Below are positions 28,581 to 37,829 of a DNA stretch of 64,000 nucleotides, one piece after another. A model generated the notes under the pieces. The model saw nothing but the letters and a program-made list of their open reading frames with translations. It made no database searches and had not been told where the DNA came from. The position numbers and the translations under genes were made by a program. The stretch's first letter is position 1. Each line of letters starts with the position of its first letter. The DNA is from Pantoea sp. GD03673 (GTDB taxonomy: Bacteria > Pseudomonadota > Gammaproteobacteria > Enterobacterales > Enterobacteriaceae): NCBI RefSeq assembly GCF_029844725.1, contig NZ_JAOCKJ010000003.1:248001-312000 (forward strand), in the 5' to 3' direction.

Positions 28581-29729
28581 ATGACCCAACGTATGATTCT
28601 GAATGAAACCGCCTGGTTTGGTGCTGGCGCATTGCGTCATTTGCCGGAAGAGGTACAGCGTCGCGGGATGCGTAAAGCGCTTATTGTCACCGACAAAGCG
28701 CTGGTTGCGGCTGGTGCGCTAAAGCGGGTCACTGACCTGCTGGAACAGCATCAGCTTGCCTGGTCAGTCTATGATGAGGTCGTGCCGAACCCGACCATCC
28801 GGGTGGTGCAGCAGGGCGTTGCCGTGTTCAGAGAATCAGGGGCTGACTACCTGATCGCCATCGGCGGCGGCTCACCGCAGGACACCAGCAAAGCGATTGG
28901 TATCATTATTAACAATCCTGAATTTGAAGATGTTCGCAGTCTGGAAGGCGTCAGTCCAACGCGCCATCCGTGCGTGCCAATCATTGCTATCCCGACCACG
29001 GCGGGCACCGCCGCAGAAGTCACCATTAACTATGTGATCACCGACGAAGAGAATCGTCGCAAGTTTGTCTGCGTCGATCCGCACGATATTCCCAAAGTCG
29101 CCATTATTGATGCGGAGATGATGGCGAGTATGCCCGCCTCACTGAAAGCGGCCACCGGTATTGATGCCTTAACGCACGCGATTGAAGGATATATCACGCG
29201 GGGGGCCTGGACCCTGACTGACATGCTGCACCTCAAAGCCATTGAAATTATCAGCCAGTCGCTGCGTGAATCCGTGGCGGGAAGTATTGAGGCGGTTGAG
29301 CAGATGGCGTTAGGGCAGTATGTGGCCGGTATGGGCTTCTCAAATGTCGGGCTGGGTCTGGTGCACGGTATGGCTCATCCGCTGGGTGCCTTTTATAACG
29401 TCCCGCACGGCGTGGCGAACGCCATACTGCTGCCACAGGTGATGGCGTGGAATGCCGCCTCCACAGGCGAGAAATATCGCGATATCGCCCGGGCAATGGG
29501 TGTGAAACAGGTCGATACGCTGTCCCTTGATCAGGCGCGGGAAGCGGCTGTGGCCGCGGTTCGTCAGCTCTGTCGCGATGTGGGCATTCCCCGTTCGCTG
29601 CGCGAGGTCGGTTTGCAGGAAGCAGACATTCCTGCACTGGCACAGGCGGCTCTGGATGATGTCTGTACCGGCGGTAATACCCGCACGCCTGATCTGGACG
29701 ACGTGATGGCGCTCTACCGTCAGAGTTAA
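28581..29729 (+). CDS. fucO: Iron-dependent lactaldehyde reductase / 1,2-propanediol dehydrogenase FucO
   Basis: This group III iron-containing alcohol dehydrogenase is very close to E. coli FucO. FucO interconverts L-lactaldehyde and 1,2-propanediol with NAD and is made anaerobically. The N-terminus RMILNETAWFGAGAL, nucleotide motif IAIGGGSPQDTSKAIG, and iron-ligand regions GIDALTHAIEGY and GLVHGMAHPLGAFYNVPHG are all present. The ATG at 28581 has AGAGG upstream. The 35 in-frame codons before it are excluded and overlap the FNR box. It has 382 residues. No fucose or rhamnose catabolic genes are nearby, so here it probably serves aldehyde reduction alongside the dihydroxyacetone kinase. Confidence 0.92.
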   Translation: MTQRMILNETAWFGAGALRHLPEEVQRRGMRKALIVTDKALVAAGALKRVTDLLEQHQLAWSVYDEVVPNPTIRVVQQGVAVFRESGADYLIAIGGGSPQDTSKAIGIIINNPEFEDVRSLEGVSPTRHPCVPIIAIPTTAGTAAEVTINYVITDEENRRKFVCVDPHDIPKVAIIDAEMMASMPASLKAATGIDALTHAIEGYITRGAWTLTDMLHLKAIEIISQSLRESVAGSIEAVEQMALGQYVAGMGFSNVGLGLVHGMAHPLGAFYNVPHGVANAILLPQVMAWNAASTGEKYRDIARAMGVKQVDTLSLDQAREAAVAAVRQLCRDVGIPRSLREVGLQEADIPALAQAALDDVCTGGNTRTPDLDDVMALYRQS

Positions 29730-29766
29730 ACGAACATGCTGTGAAGTGATGCACAGCAGATGTCTG

Positions 29767-29792
29767 GCCCGCCCGTTCTGGCGGGCTTTTTT
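29767..29792 (+). terminator. Rho-independent terminator after fucO
   Basis: A GCCCGCC/GGCGGGC stem with a six-base loop is followed by six T residues. Confidence 0.88.
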
Positions 29793-29983
29793 ACGTTCTG
29801 GCAACGGTGTGTCTGAATTCTTTCGCCAGGGGTGACAGAGTCACGATCGCCGCATCCGCACAGCTTCGCCCCCCTTTTTCCGGCACATTTTCAGCCTGAA
29901 ATCGCCGGTTATCCTCCTGGATGCCAGAGGGCAAATCAGCCGCACTGACCGATAATTTCTTTAGATGCTAAACCCTGATGTAC

Positions 29984-29997
29984 TTGATCTGGATCAC
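29984..29997. promoter_or_regulatory. FNR/CRP-like site upstream of ortT
   Basis: TTGATCTGGATCAC matches the FNR consensus at 9 of 10 fixed positions. Its right half, extended to TCACA, also fits a CRP half-site. It ends 52 bases before the ortT start. The rest of the 29793-30049 gap shows no gene. Confidence 0.35.
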
Positions 29998-30049
29998 AAA
30001 AATCCGCATCATGCGCAGCGAAAACCCCTATGACGCTGCGGAGATATTA

Positions 30050-30223
30050 ATGACACTGTACCAGGGTATGCTCGTTTTCTATGCCGTTGTTGCACTGGTC
30101 GCTACACTGATCACTTTCTTCATCGCGAAAGATAAGCTGAGCATCAAATTGCTGAGTGCCTTTCTGGTGGGTGCGACCTGGCCGATGAGTTTTCCCGTTG
30201 CGCTGATGTTTGCCCTGTTTTAA
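30050..30223 (+). CDS. ortT: GhoT/OrtT-family small membrane toxin
   Basis: The 57-residue protein from MTLYQGMLVFYAVVAL onward has two hydrophobic segments joined by a short charged loop (AKDKLSIK). It ends in the highly conserved GATWPMSFPVALMFALF. This closely follows E. coli OrtT (YdcX), also 57 residues, an orphan toxin that damages the inner membrane and lowers ATP and PMF during stringent response. The ATG has GGAG six bases upstream. A longer in-frame extension of 24 codons is not supported. No GhoS-type antitoxin is adjacent. Confidence 0.85.
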   Translation: MTLYQGMLVFYAVVALVATLITFFIAKDKLSIKLLSAFLVGATWPMSFPVALMFALF

Positions 30224-30327
30224 TTGACATTATCCCCTTAGCGACCACACTCAGGTAAGACGTCCCTGACCTGCCAACCGCCGATCACCGACGTGACCCT
30301 ACTCATGACGGTTAATAAGGAGCGGCT

Positions 30328-30498
30328 ATGCGCACAGTCTGTGTGATCATTCTCAGTTCTCTTCTCAGTGCCTGCGGTGCCCCGTGGCACGCTGAAAAAC
30401 CGGTTCCTGCGGCCGAAACCCGGCAGCAGACCTGCCAGCCCGGTTCCAATCCCAGCCAGAACGACTGCGGTCACTTCCCGGAACCTGAGTTCCACTAG
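30328..30498 (+). CDS. Small lipoprotein, 56 residues
   Basis: This short gene has a strong AAGGAG ribosome site five bases from the ATG. The first 16 residues form a hydrophobic signal ending in the lipobox LLSAC (Cys16 as lipidation site), followed by a Pro/Gln/Asn-rich tail with two further cysteines (TCQPG, DCGHF). It has no recognised domain. Such short exported lipoproteins are often missed by annotation. It stands alone, between ortT and a drug-type MFS gene. Confidence 0.6.
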   Translation: MRTVCVIILSSLLSACGAPWHAEKPVPAAETRQQTCQPGSNPSQNDCGHFPEPEFH

Positions 30499-30656
30499 CC
30501 TGAATACGGTAATCGGTGCTGCGGGATCGCAATTGCGCTATTTCATCGCATAACAAGGCTTTACAGGCTGCTAACCGGTCAGTAAAGTAGCGCGCAGACA
30601 TCAATTCTGATGCGTAAGCGTTAACGTCAACCAACGCCCCCGCAGCACTGCTGCAT

Positions 30657-31871
30657 GTGATGATCCCTGCCATGATGCCTGTACAACAGCAAGCTAAACC
30701 TCTCGCTGCGTTCTCCAGCGCCCCCTTTTTTCTGTTCGTCCTGCTGCTCACCGCGGCTAATCTTCGCGCACCCATTACCGCCGTTGGCCCGGTTCTGCAG
30801 GATATCCGCCAGACTTTTGGCCTCAGTGCCGGTGAAGCAGGCCTGTTTAACTTTATCCCGCTGATGCTGTTCGCCCTGCTTGCTCCACCCGCCGCCTGGC
30901 TGGGCAATCGCATCGGGCTGGAACGCAGTTTATGGGGTGCGCTCTGTCTGATCACAGCCGGATCCCTGTTGCGCTGGCTGCCCGCTGAAGCGGCGTTATG
31001 GATCGGAACGCTGTTACTGAGCGCAGGCATTGCCGCCGCGAACGTCCTGCTGCCGCCGCTGATTAAGCGCGACTTCACTGCCCATACCGCCAGATACATC
31101 GGACTTTATGCCGCTACCATGTCGATTACCGCCAGCCTGGCATCGGGTATTGCCGTGCCGCTGGGCCAGATCTCATCAGCAGGATGGCGACTCTCGCTGG
31201 TCGTCTGGGCGCTGCCGGGAGTGGTCGCGCTGCTCGCCTGGCTGCCGCTTTTACGTCAGCGGCCATCACCCTCAGCGGCGGCTGAAGCGCCTGTGGCACA
31301 ACGTCATGCGTGGCGATCGGCCGGTGGCTGGCAAATCGCCCTGTTTATGGCACTGCAATCGCTGGCCTTTTATACCCTGATCGACTGGTTTGCCGTATTT
31401 GCGCAGGACAATGGCTTCACTCAGACGCATGCAGGCTGGCTGCTGTTCTGGTATCAGGCGATTGCTATCATCGCGAACCTGGGCTGTATGGTTGCGCTGA
31501 AGCGGGTGAAAGATGCCCGGCTGACCGCGTTTATTGCTTCATCGGGTATTTTCCTCGGTATGTCAGGTCTGCTGCTTCATCCGCAATGGGCGGTGGTCTG
31601 GCTGACACTGGCCGGACTGGGCGCAGGGGCATCACTGGTGCTCTGCCTCTCGCTGTTTAATCTGCGGGCCACCCATCACCGTCAGGCCTCGCAACTTTCA
31701 GGGATGGCGCAGTGTGTGGGCTATGCACTGGCAGCGCTCGGCCCACTGTTCTTTGGTGTACTCCATGAGCAGAGCGGTAACTGGACGCTGCCCTTTAGCG
31801 TGCTGGTGCTGCTGAGCCTGTTGCAGATGCTGCTGGCACCCCTGGCTGCCCAGTCAAAACCCATCAGCTGA
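30657..31871 (+). CDS. NimT/CynX-family MFS transporter
   Basis: This 404-residue inner-membrane protein has twelve predicted helices and family motifs such as LTAANLRAPITAVGPVLQDI and LLPPLIKRDF. These place it with CynX (cyanate) and NimT/YeaN (2-nitroimidazole efflux). The substrate cannot be told from sequence. Two starts are possible, the first codon or MMPVQQQ six codons later, and neither has a clear ribosome site. It is a single gene, not in an operon. Confidence 0.82.
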   Translation: MMIPAMMPVQQQAKPLAAFSSAPFFLFVLLLTAANLRAPITAVGPVLQDIRQTFGLSAGEAGLFNFIPLMLFALLAPPAAWLGNRIGLERSLWGALCLITAGSLLRWLPAEAALWIGTLLLSAGIAAANVLLPPLIKRDFTAHTARYIGLYAATMSITASLASGIAVPLGQISSAGWRLSLVVWALPGVVALLAWLPLLRQRPSPSAAAEAPVAQRHAWRSAGGWQIALFMALQSLAFYTLIDWFAVFAQDNGFTQTHAGWLLFWYQAIAIIANLGCMVALKRVKDARLTAFIASSGIFLGMSGLLLHPQWAVVWLTLAGLGAGASLVLCLSLFNLRATHHRQASQLSGMAQCVGYALAALGPLFFGVLHEQSGNWTLPFSVLVLLSLLQMLLAPLAAQSKPIS

Positions 31872-31962
31872 AAATATGGCTCAACGACTCATAACCACTG
31901 ACTGGCCGGTTGCAGATGCAAGACGCATTGCCGGTTAACGACAACAGACGGGAGAAACGTGC

Positions 31963-32883
31963 GTGTCTGAACTGAATAATGCGCTGCTGCAGGCGATACT
32001 GGAGCAGGTGCGTCCGCTGGTTCATCGGGGAAAGGTTGCTGACTACATCCCCGCGCTGGCCGATGTGTCGGCCGACAATCTGGCCATTGCCGTTTGCCTG
32101 CGTGACGGCACCCTCTTTCAGGCGGGCGATGCGGAGACGCGCTTTTCGATTCAGTCGATCTCCAAAGCGCTATCGCTGACCGTAGCGCTGACCCGCTATG
32201 ACGACAGCGAAATCTGGCAGCGGGTGGGTAAAGAGCCCTCGGGTCAGCCCTTTAATTCACTGGTGCAACTGGAGCTGGAACAGGGCAAGCCGCGTAATCC
32301 GTTTATCAATGCAGGCGCGCTGGTGATCTGCGATCTGCTGGAAACCCGCCTCACCGCACCGCGCCAGCGAATGCTGGAGATTGTGCGTCAGCTCAGTCAG
32401 CAGCCCGATATCAATTATGATCGTTATGTTGCCCGATCGGAGTTTGAACATTCTGCCCGCAATGCAGCGATCGCGTGGCTGATGAAGTCATTCGGGAATT
32501 TCGATAATGATGTTACCAGCGTCATGCAAACCTACTTCCACTATTGCTCGCTGTCGATGAACTGCGTTGAACTGGCGCGCACTTTCGTCTATCTGGCTAA
32601 TCAGGGCAAAACGCTGGAGGGCAGTCAGATGATTACCCCGCGACAGGCGCGACAGATTAACGCGCTGATGATCACCAGCGGGATGTATGACGGTGCAGGC
32701 GAATTCGCATGGCGGGTTGGGATGCCGGCTAAGTCAGGCGTGGGAGGCGGGATTATTGCCGTTATCCCTGGCGAGATGAGCATTGCCGTCTGGTCACCTG
32801 GCCTGGACAGCGCGGGTAATTCTCTGGCGGGCACCGCTGTGCTGGAGCTGCTGACCGAAAAGCTGGGGCGTTCGATATTCTGA
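31963..32883 (+). CDS. glsB: Glutaminase (beta-lactamase-like fold), GlsB type
   Basis: This enzyme hydrolyses glutamine to glutamate and ammonia. The 306-residue protein matches the GlsB/YneH family. The serine nucleophile and general base lie in [12 protein letters not shown] (S-x-x-K, about residues 64-67). Other conserved blocks are [32 protein letters not shown] and [13 protein letters not shown]. The start is GTG with GGGAG about eight bases upstream. Glutaminases of this type support acid resistance by ammonia release. A weak terminator follows. Confidence 0.93.
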   Translation: MSELNNALLQAILEQVRPLVHRGKVADYIPALADVSADNLAIAVCLRDGTLFQAGDAETRFSIQSISKALSLTVALTRYDDSEIWQRVGKEPSGQPFNSLVQLELEQGKPRNPFINAGALVICDLLETRLTAPRQRMLEIVRQLSQQPDINYDRYVARSEFEHSARNAAIAWLMKSFGNFDNDVTSVMQTYFHYCSLSMNCVELARTFVYLANQGKTLEGSQMITPRQARQINALMITSGMYDGAGEFAWRVGMPAKSGVGGGIIAVIPGEMSIAVWSPGLDSAGNSLAGTAVLELLTEKLGRSIF

Positions 32884-32908
32884 GTCTGAACGTGCCGGTT
32901 AATCAGCT

Positions 32909-32934
32909 CGCCGTTGTGAAAGACGGCGGGTTTT
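32909..32934 (+). terminator. Probable terminator after glsB
   Basis: A CGCCGT/ACGGCG stem with an eight-base loop is followed by GG and four T residues, 25 bases after the stop. The T-tract is short. Confidence 0.45.
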
Positions 32935-33005
32935 CCCGATTTCGGGATGATTTACCGCGTGCATCGCGCTGGCGACAAGGCGTCAGCGATAATCTGAGCC
33001 TGAGA

Positions 33006-33935
33006 TTAGTGACACATCTGCGCCAGGTCATCTTCATTCAGACCGGTCATCTCCATAACAGTCTTGCGATCCATGCCGTTTCTGAGCATGGTAAGCGCAA
33101 TTCTGCGTTGCATTTCATGCCCGCCCTGTTCATAACCAATCTCTATGCCTTCCGTACGTCCTTTCTCAATGCCTTTCTGCTCAAGCTGTTGTGCAATAGT
33201 CATAAGTGCATCCCCGTGTTGCGGCACACGCAGTGCCAGTTCGCGTACAAAGGCTTCGGCATCTGATATTTCCCCCACCTGTGCCATGTAGTGTACCAGT
33301 GATACCACCTGCGATGAAGAGAGGTAGCCTGCCAGCAAAATGGTGACCAGCCTGTCCATCAGTTCTGCCAGATCCCGCTGACGGATATGCTTTTGCAACA
33401 AGGTCAGCGCCGCCATGCTGCGGTGTTGCATGATTTCATCGTCAGGTATCACTGTGACATCAACCAGCGGAAAACTGTGGCTGTAGAGCCGGTCTGCCAG
33501 CTCCGCATCGTCAAATTCATCCAGCCACCGGGTGGAGTAAGGATAGGGAGCGCGTCGACCGGTGTAGAACAGGACGGGTATGACCAGCGGCAATCGCTTA
33601 TGCCCCCGTTCAAGATGACGCTGCATGGCAGCCACGGCATAGCGCATGAGCCTGAATGCCATGTGTTTGTCGGGTGCTGACTGATGCTCTATGAGAACAT
33701 GGATGTATCCATCGCCAGCGGTCGTTTTCAGACTGTAAAGCACGTCGCTGAAATACTGCCGAAGGTCCGCCTCGACAAAGGAACCTGACTCCAGCTTCAG
33801 TGTGCTGAGATCACAGCATTCACGCAGTTCTGGCGGCAAATGCAGTTCCATAAAATCCCGGGCGATATCCGGTTGAGTCAGAAATTGCCGAAATGCTGCA
33901 TCATGTGGCGTGGGTGTGCTGTTTTTCTTTTTCAT
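33006..33935 (-). CDS. Rpn-family recombination-promoting nuclease (transposase_31, PD-(D/E)XK)
   Basis: This 309-residue protein belongs to the Rpn/YhgA family, formerly labelled putative transposase. The start PHDAAFRQFLTQPDIARDFMELHLP and the nuclease core, with Glu/Asp in ESGSFVEADLRQYFSDVLY and the E-x-Q/K element VLIEHQSAPDKHMAFRLMRY, are intact. The C-terminal part is charged and variable (KGIEKGRTEGIEIGYEQG). E. coli Rpn proteins are DNA endonucleases that raise RecA-independent recombination. The gene is monocistronic and full length, with no flanking insertion-sequence ends seen. Confidence 0.88.
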   Translation of the reverse strand: MKKKNSTPTPHDAAFRQFLTQPDIARDFMELHLPPELRECCDLSTLKLESGSFVEADLRQYFSDVLYSLKTTAGDGYIHVLIEHQSAPDKHMAFRLMRYAVAAMQRHLERGHKRLPLVIPVLFYTGRRAPYPYSTRWLDEFDDAELADRLYSHSFPLVDVTVIPDDEIMQHRSMAALTLLQKHIRQRDLAELMDRLVTILLAGYLSSSQVVSLVHYMAQVGEISDAEAFVRELALRVPQHGDALMTIAQQLEQKGIEKGRTEGIEIGYEQGGHEMQRRIALTMLRNGMDRKTVMEMTGLNEDDLAQMCH

Positions 33936-34299
33936 TGACCAGAATCCTTTCTGTTCCTGTTGCGCTTACTGTGGCTTATTCATGCGCGACAGGCGCTCAT
34001 CCCTGTCGCGCACGAACCTGGTGAGAATGCCTGAAAACGCTATTCACCTTCTGCTGCCAGATAACACTACCCGGACAGTTAACGGACCCACTCCATGTTC
34101 CCGAAACCCATAACTTCACATAGTCACGCAAAACAAATACGCATTGATGTCTGGAAAACATCGGTTAAAACAGCGTCCTGGCCTGAATGAAATTGCGTTT
34201 TTAACGGCCGATATCACGATCTTAATACCCTGATTCATTTAGCATGCAAAACGCTTTGTGCGGATTTTACGAGAGCGCTCTGAATAACAGCAACTGCCC

Positions 34300-34321
34300 G
34301 GCCGGGCGCGCGTGCCCGGCC
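34300..34321. repeat. GC-rich hairpin downstream of the 2-hydroxyacid dehydrogenase gene
   Basis: GGCCGGGC and GCCCGGCC form a perfect eight-base stem with a six-base loop, about 40 bases after the dehydrogenase stop on the minus strand. It has no T-tract. The remaining gene-free DNA back to 33935 (423 bases in all) has only a 28-codon open frame at about 34027, which I do not support as a gene. Confidence 0.4.
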
Positions 34322-34358
34322 AGAACCAGCACGCTGTCGAAAAGCCGGAACGCCTTAA

Positions 34359-35297
34359 TCAATTCACCACATTAACCGGCTCACCCTGAATAAAGGCCGC
34401 GATATTGGCCATGACGCCCGTCACCAGATTATCCACGCCGCTGTGACTCGCCCAGGCAATGTGCGGCGTCAGCAGCAGATTTGGCAACTCCGCCAGTAGC
34501 GGGTTATCGGCAGATGGCGGTTCGCTGCTCAGAACATCCAGCGCCGCTCCCCCGATTGTTCCCTGCGCTAAAGCGGCAGCGAGATCGGCCTCGTTGATCA
34601 GCCCACCGCGTGCGGTGTTAATCAGCAGCGCATGCGGTTTCATTTTCTCCAGCGCTTCACGATCAATCATCTCACGGGTGCTGTCACTCAACGGGCAGTG
34701 CAGCGAAATCATATCGCTGGTGGCGAGCATCTGCTCAAAGCTGACATAACCCTCACGCACCCGTTCACTGCCTTTACGTTCGGCGTACTGCACCTGCATC
34801 CCCAGCGCCTGAGCCAGCCTGCCGACCGCCTGGCCGATATCACCTTTGCCCGCGATACCCAGCGTGGTGCCGCCAATATCGCCTATTGGCTGGCGATGCA
34901 GACAGAAGTGCTCTGCCTGCGGCCAGTCGGTACGGGTATGACTGGTATAAGACAGTGTGTGACGACGCAGGGCAAAAATGGCGGCGATAACAGCCTCCGA
35001 CACACTCTGTGTAGAGTAGCCGGGCACATTACTGACCACGATGCCGCGAGCGGAACAGGCGTCAAGGTCAATACAGTCATAGCCCGTCGCCGCTACACAG
35101 ATAAAGCGCAGTTCGGGCAGGTGCGCCAGGGTGTCGGCCCGCAACGGCACCTTATTGGTGATGGCAACCGTCGCACCCTTAAGTGCAGAGACAATGTCAC
35201 TGGTCGATGTCTGTGCACGAATCTCCCAGTCAGCGTGTTGTTGCCCGGTCGGCAGAGAGACAGGCAGCGTGTCACCATCCAGCATTACAATTTTCAT
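34359..35297 (-). CDS. D-2-hydroxyacid dehydrogenase, glycerate dehydrogenase-like
   Basis: This NAD(P)-dependent enzyme of 312 residues has the two-domain D-hydroxyacid dehydrogenase layout. The Rossmann motif is GTTLGIAGKGDIGQAVGRLAQ (about 143-163). The catalytic Arg is in INTARGGLINE, the Glu in LSSEPPSADNP and the His in LTPHIAWAS. It is closest in my reading to HprA/glycerate or hydroxypyruvate reductases. The physiological substrate is not determined by sequence. The gene stands alone, divergent from the DUF2946 gene. Confidence 0.87.
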   Translation of the reverse strand: MKIVMLDGDTLPVSLPTGQQHADWEIRAQTSTSDIVSALKGATVAITNKVPLRADTLAHLPELRFICVAATGYDCIDLDACSARGIVVSNVPGYSTQSVSEAVIAAIFALRRHTLSYTSHTRTDWPQAEHFCLHRQPIGDIGGTTLGIAGKGDIGQAVGRLAQALGMQVQYAERKGSERVREGYVSFEQMLATSDMISLHCPLSDSTREMIDREALEKMKPHALLINTARGGLINEADLAAALAQGTIGGAALDVLSSEPPSADNPLLAELPNLLLTPHIAWASHSGVDNLVTGVMANIAAFIQGEPVNVVN

Positions 35298-35510
35298 TTT
35301 CAGTCCTTTATGGGTTCGGTTTATTGCAGCCGAATCATCGATGTTATTTATATGTGTTTAGTGGGTAACATCTAAGTTAAATGATGCTGAAATTAAAGTG
35401 AATATGTTCAAAGAGTGCGAATTTTTTCGGAACAGATGCCACTTTATTTAACCCTTTTCTCCCCTTCGCGTTACACTGCCGCCCGACATTCTGACCCCTT
35501 AGCCCGAATT

Positions 35511-35927
35511 ATGCAGAGATCTTCCCTCAGACATCGACTCACTGCCGGTATTGCGATACTGGCCGTGTTGCTGTTGTTTGTTGCCCCGATGATTTCAAAG
35601 AATCTGGCTGAGCATCATGCGACGATGCAGCGCGCATCTGCCCTGCATGCCGGGATGCCGATGATGCATCATCACAGCGACATGTCGATGACGGACCATG
35701 AGATGATGGGTCCGGGGTTTGCCTGTGGTTACTGCGATTTACTGGTGCATGTGCCGCTGGTGCTGTGGGTGTTTGTCCCGTTCATCTGGTGGATGTGCCT
35801 GCTCAGCCGCGCTCCGCCGCCCTCTGCAATTAATCCGCCCCAACGGCGATGGATGCTACGTCTCCCTCAGCCACGTGCGCCACCCTGTTTTGCGTCACAC
35901 TCACTGCTTACTGATTCGATTGCGTGA
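35511..35927 (+). CDS. DUF2946 family protein with Met/His-rich segment
   Basis: This 138-residue protein has an N-terminal membrane segment (about residues 9-25), then a metal-ligand-rich stretch (MPMMHHHSDMSMTDHEMM, about 47-64) and a CGYC motif. A second hydrophobic helix (VHVPLVLWVFVPFIWWMCLL) follows. DUF2946 genes commonly sit beside PepSY and TonB-receptor genes tied to copper or iron. The PepSY gene starts 45 bases downstream. The ATG at 35511 gives a compact protein, and the 32-codon in-frame extension lacks a better ribosome site. A copper-handling role is inference. Confidence 0.75.
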   Translation: MQRSSLRHRLTAGIAILAVLLLFVAPMISKNLAEHHATMQRASALHAGMPMMHHHSDMSMTDHEMMGPGFACGYCDLLVHVPLVLWVFVPFIWWMCLLSRAPPPSAINPPQRRWMLRLPQPRAPPCFASHSLLTDSIA

Positions 35928-35972
35928 CAACGTCACCCAGTCGCCTTTGTCTTTTGAAAAGTGTGGAATGCT

Positions 35973-37703
35973 ATGTCCTCTTCTCAGGAAATTATCCCTG
36001 CACCGCGCGGCACGGTGTTTAATCTGTTTCGCCGCCTGCATTTTTATATTGGCCTGTTTATTGCGCCGTTTATTTTTGTTGCTGCCCTGACGGGCACGCT
36101 CTACGTTCTGACGCCACAACTGGAACAGGCGATTTACCATGATGCCCTGACCACCACTGCACAGGGTCAGGCACACCCGCTGTCAGCCCAGATTGCTGCC
36201 GCTCGTGCCCAGGCCGGTGAATCAGCACGGCTGTATGCCGTGCGGCCCGCACCGGGTCGGCAGGATACCACCCGCGTGCAGTTTGCTGAGCCTCAGCTTG
36301 GCCCATCGGAATCGCGATCGCTGTTTATCGATCCCTACACTTTGCAGGTAAAAGGCGATATGACGGTATATGGCACCAGCGGTGTCTTGCCGCTGCGCAT
36401 GTGGCTGGATCAGCTGCATCGCGGCCTGTTACTGGGCGATTTTGGCCGTAACTACAGCGAACTGGCCGCCTCCTGGCTGTGGGTCGCCGCACTGGGTGGG
36501 ATTATTTTATGGTTTGGCACGCGGCCACCCCGCACCCGCAAAAAAGTACGCAGCGGCTTTGCAGCAACGCGTCACTGGCACGTTACGCTGGGTCTGCTGC
36601 TGGCAATCGGGCTGGTGTTCTTTTCGGTGACCGGACTGACCTGGTCACAGTGGGCGGGCAATAATATTGAAAAGATGCGCAGCGACTTCGGCTGGAAAAC
36701 GCCGCAGGTCAATACCGCACTGAACGGTGATGCGCCCGCCGAAGCTGCCGATCCTCATGCTGACCATCGCGGTGCGATGGAAGGGATGACCATGTCAGGA
36801 ATGACCAGACCGGCCAGCACTGCCGCGCCGGTGTTCACTAATCAACCGGATGCCAGCTGGGATCGGGCACTGGCAGCAGCACGTCAGGCCGGCCTGCACG
36901 CCGCGAAACTGGAACTGCGCCAGCCTAAGAGCGCCGGTCAGGCGTGGACGGTTTCAGAAATTGATCGAAGCTGGCCAAGCCAGGTCGATGCGGTGTCAAT
37001 AAATCCGGCTGATTTCAGTGTGGTTGATCGGGTTGAGTTTGCCCGCTTCCCGCTGGTGGCAAAACTGACCCGCTGGGGCGTGGATGCGCATATGGGTGTG
37101 CTGTTTGGTCTGCCTAATCAGCTGATTCTGGCCCTGTTCGGCTTTGGACTCTGTGCGATGATTGTGCTGGGCTACCGCATGTGGTGGATTCGCCGTCCGG
37201 CGGTTCCTCAGCTCAGCCCATCGCAGACGCTGTTGTCTGCCTGGCTTGCCCTGCCGCGTTATGCGCAGGGCACCAGCCTGATCGTGATGCTGGCGCTGGG
37301 TTATGCGCTGCCCGTTATGGGCATCAGCCTGGTGGTGTTGCTACTGCTGGATATACAGCGCTGGCGTAGCGCCCAGCGCGCCTCGGTCGTTCGGGTGGAC
37401 ATCGCGCCGGATAAGCAGTCGCCACTGGCTATTGTCCAGTCACGTTTTGCCGGTAAGCGCAAAGAGATGCGTTATTTTCTCCGCAGCGTCACGGTGCTGG
37501 CGCTGATTGTTATTTCAGTGATGGCCAATGCGATGATTGGCGGGGTGATTGACCAGTATCAGATCCCCTTCAGTCACTGGTCACTGACCATGTATATCAC
37601 TCAGGCAATGATGATCCTGTTGTATTCGACGGTCTTTACCGGGCTGCTGTCGATCCCACTCTGGTATTTCTTCCTGGGTGAGAGTGACGAACAGGGTAAA
37701 TAA
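35973..37703 (+). CDS. PepSY-domain membrane protein (PepSY_TM / PiuB type)
   Basis: This 576-residue inner-membrane protein has several helices and a conserved start (FNLFRRLHFYIGLFIAPFIFVAALTGTLYVL). PepSY segments and a periplasmic Met/His-rich stretch (DPHADHRGAMEGMTMSGM, about 250-268) are present. Conserved membrane histidines (LDQLHRGLLLG, RHWHVTLGL) suggest haem or metal-linked electron transfer, as proposed for PiuB/FsqB-type siderophore reductases. The partner upstream also has Met/His ligands, so the pair probably handles copper or iron. ATG 35973 is preferred over a GTG four codons upstream. Confidence 0.82.
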   Translation: MSSSQEIIPAPRGTVFNLFRRLHFYIGLFIAPFIFVAALTGTLYVLTPQLEQAIYHDALTTTAQGQAHPLSAQIAAARAQAGESARLYAVRPAPGRQDTTRVQFAEPQLGPSESRSLFIDPYTLQVKGDMTVYGTSGVLPLRMWLDQLHRGLLLGDFGRNYSELAASWLWVAALGGIILWFGTRPPRTRKKVRSGFAATRHWHVTLGLLLAIGLVFFSVTGLTWSQWAGNNIEKMRSDFGWKTPQVNTALNGDAPAEAADPHADHRGAMEGMTMSGMTRPASTAAPVFTNQPDASWDRALAAARQAGLHAAKLELRQPKSAGQAWTVSEIDRSWPSQVDAVSINPADFSVVDRVEFARFPLVAKLTRWGVDAHMGVLFGLPNQLILALFGFGLCAMIVLGYRMWWIRRPAVPQLSPSQTLLSAWLALPRYAQGTSLIVMLALGYALPVMGISLVVLLLLDIQRWRSAQRASVVRVDIAPDKQSPLAIVQSRFAGKRKEMRYFLRSVTVLALIVISVMANAMIGGVIDQYQIPFSHWSLTMYITQAMMILLYSTVFTGLLSIPLWYFFLGESDEQGK

Positions 37704-37745
37704 TCTGATTATTCACCGCGCAATCTTATCTTCAAAATAACTGAC

Positions 37746-37770
37746 GAAGCCGGGCAAATCATCCGGCTTC
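37746..37770 (+). terminator. Probable terminator after the PepSY gene
   Basis: A perfect GAAGCCGG/CCGGCTTC stem with a nine-base loop lies 43 bases after the stop. Only a poor T-rich tail (TCATTCT) follows, so termination may be partial. Confidence 0.45.
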
Positions 37771-37829
37771 TCATTCTGCGCCTGAGGTCTATGATCGTTG
37801 TTATGCATTCCTTTATCTGAGAATAAATC

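Noticed and set aside
34027..34113. 28-codon frame in the gap before the 2-hydroxyacid dehydrogenase
   Set aside because: It is too short, has only a GAGA leader, and has no conserved feature I recognise.
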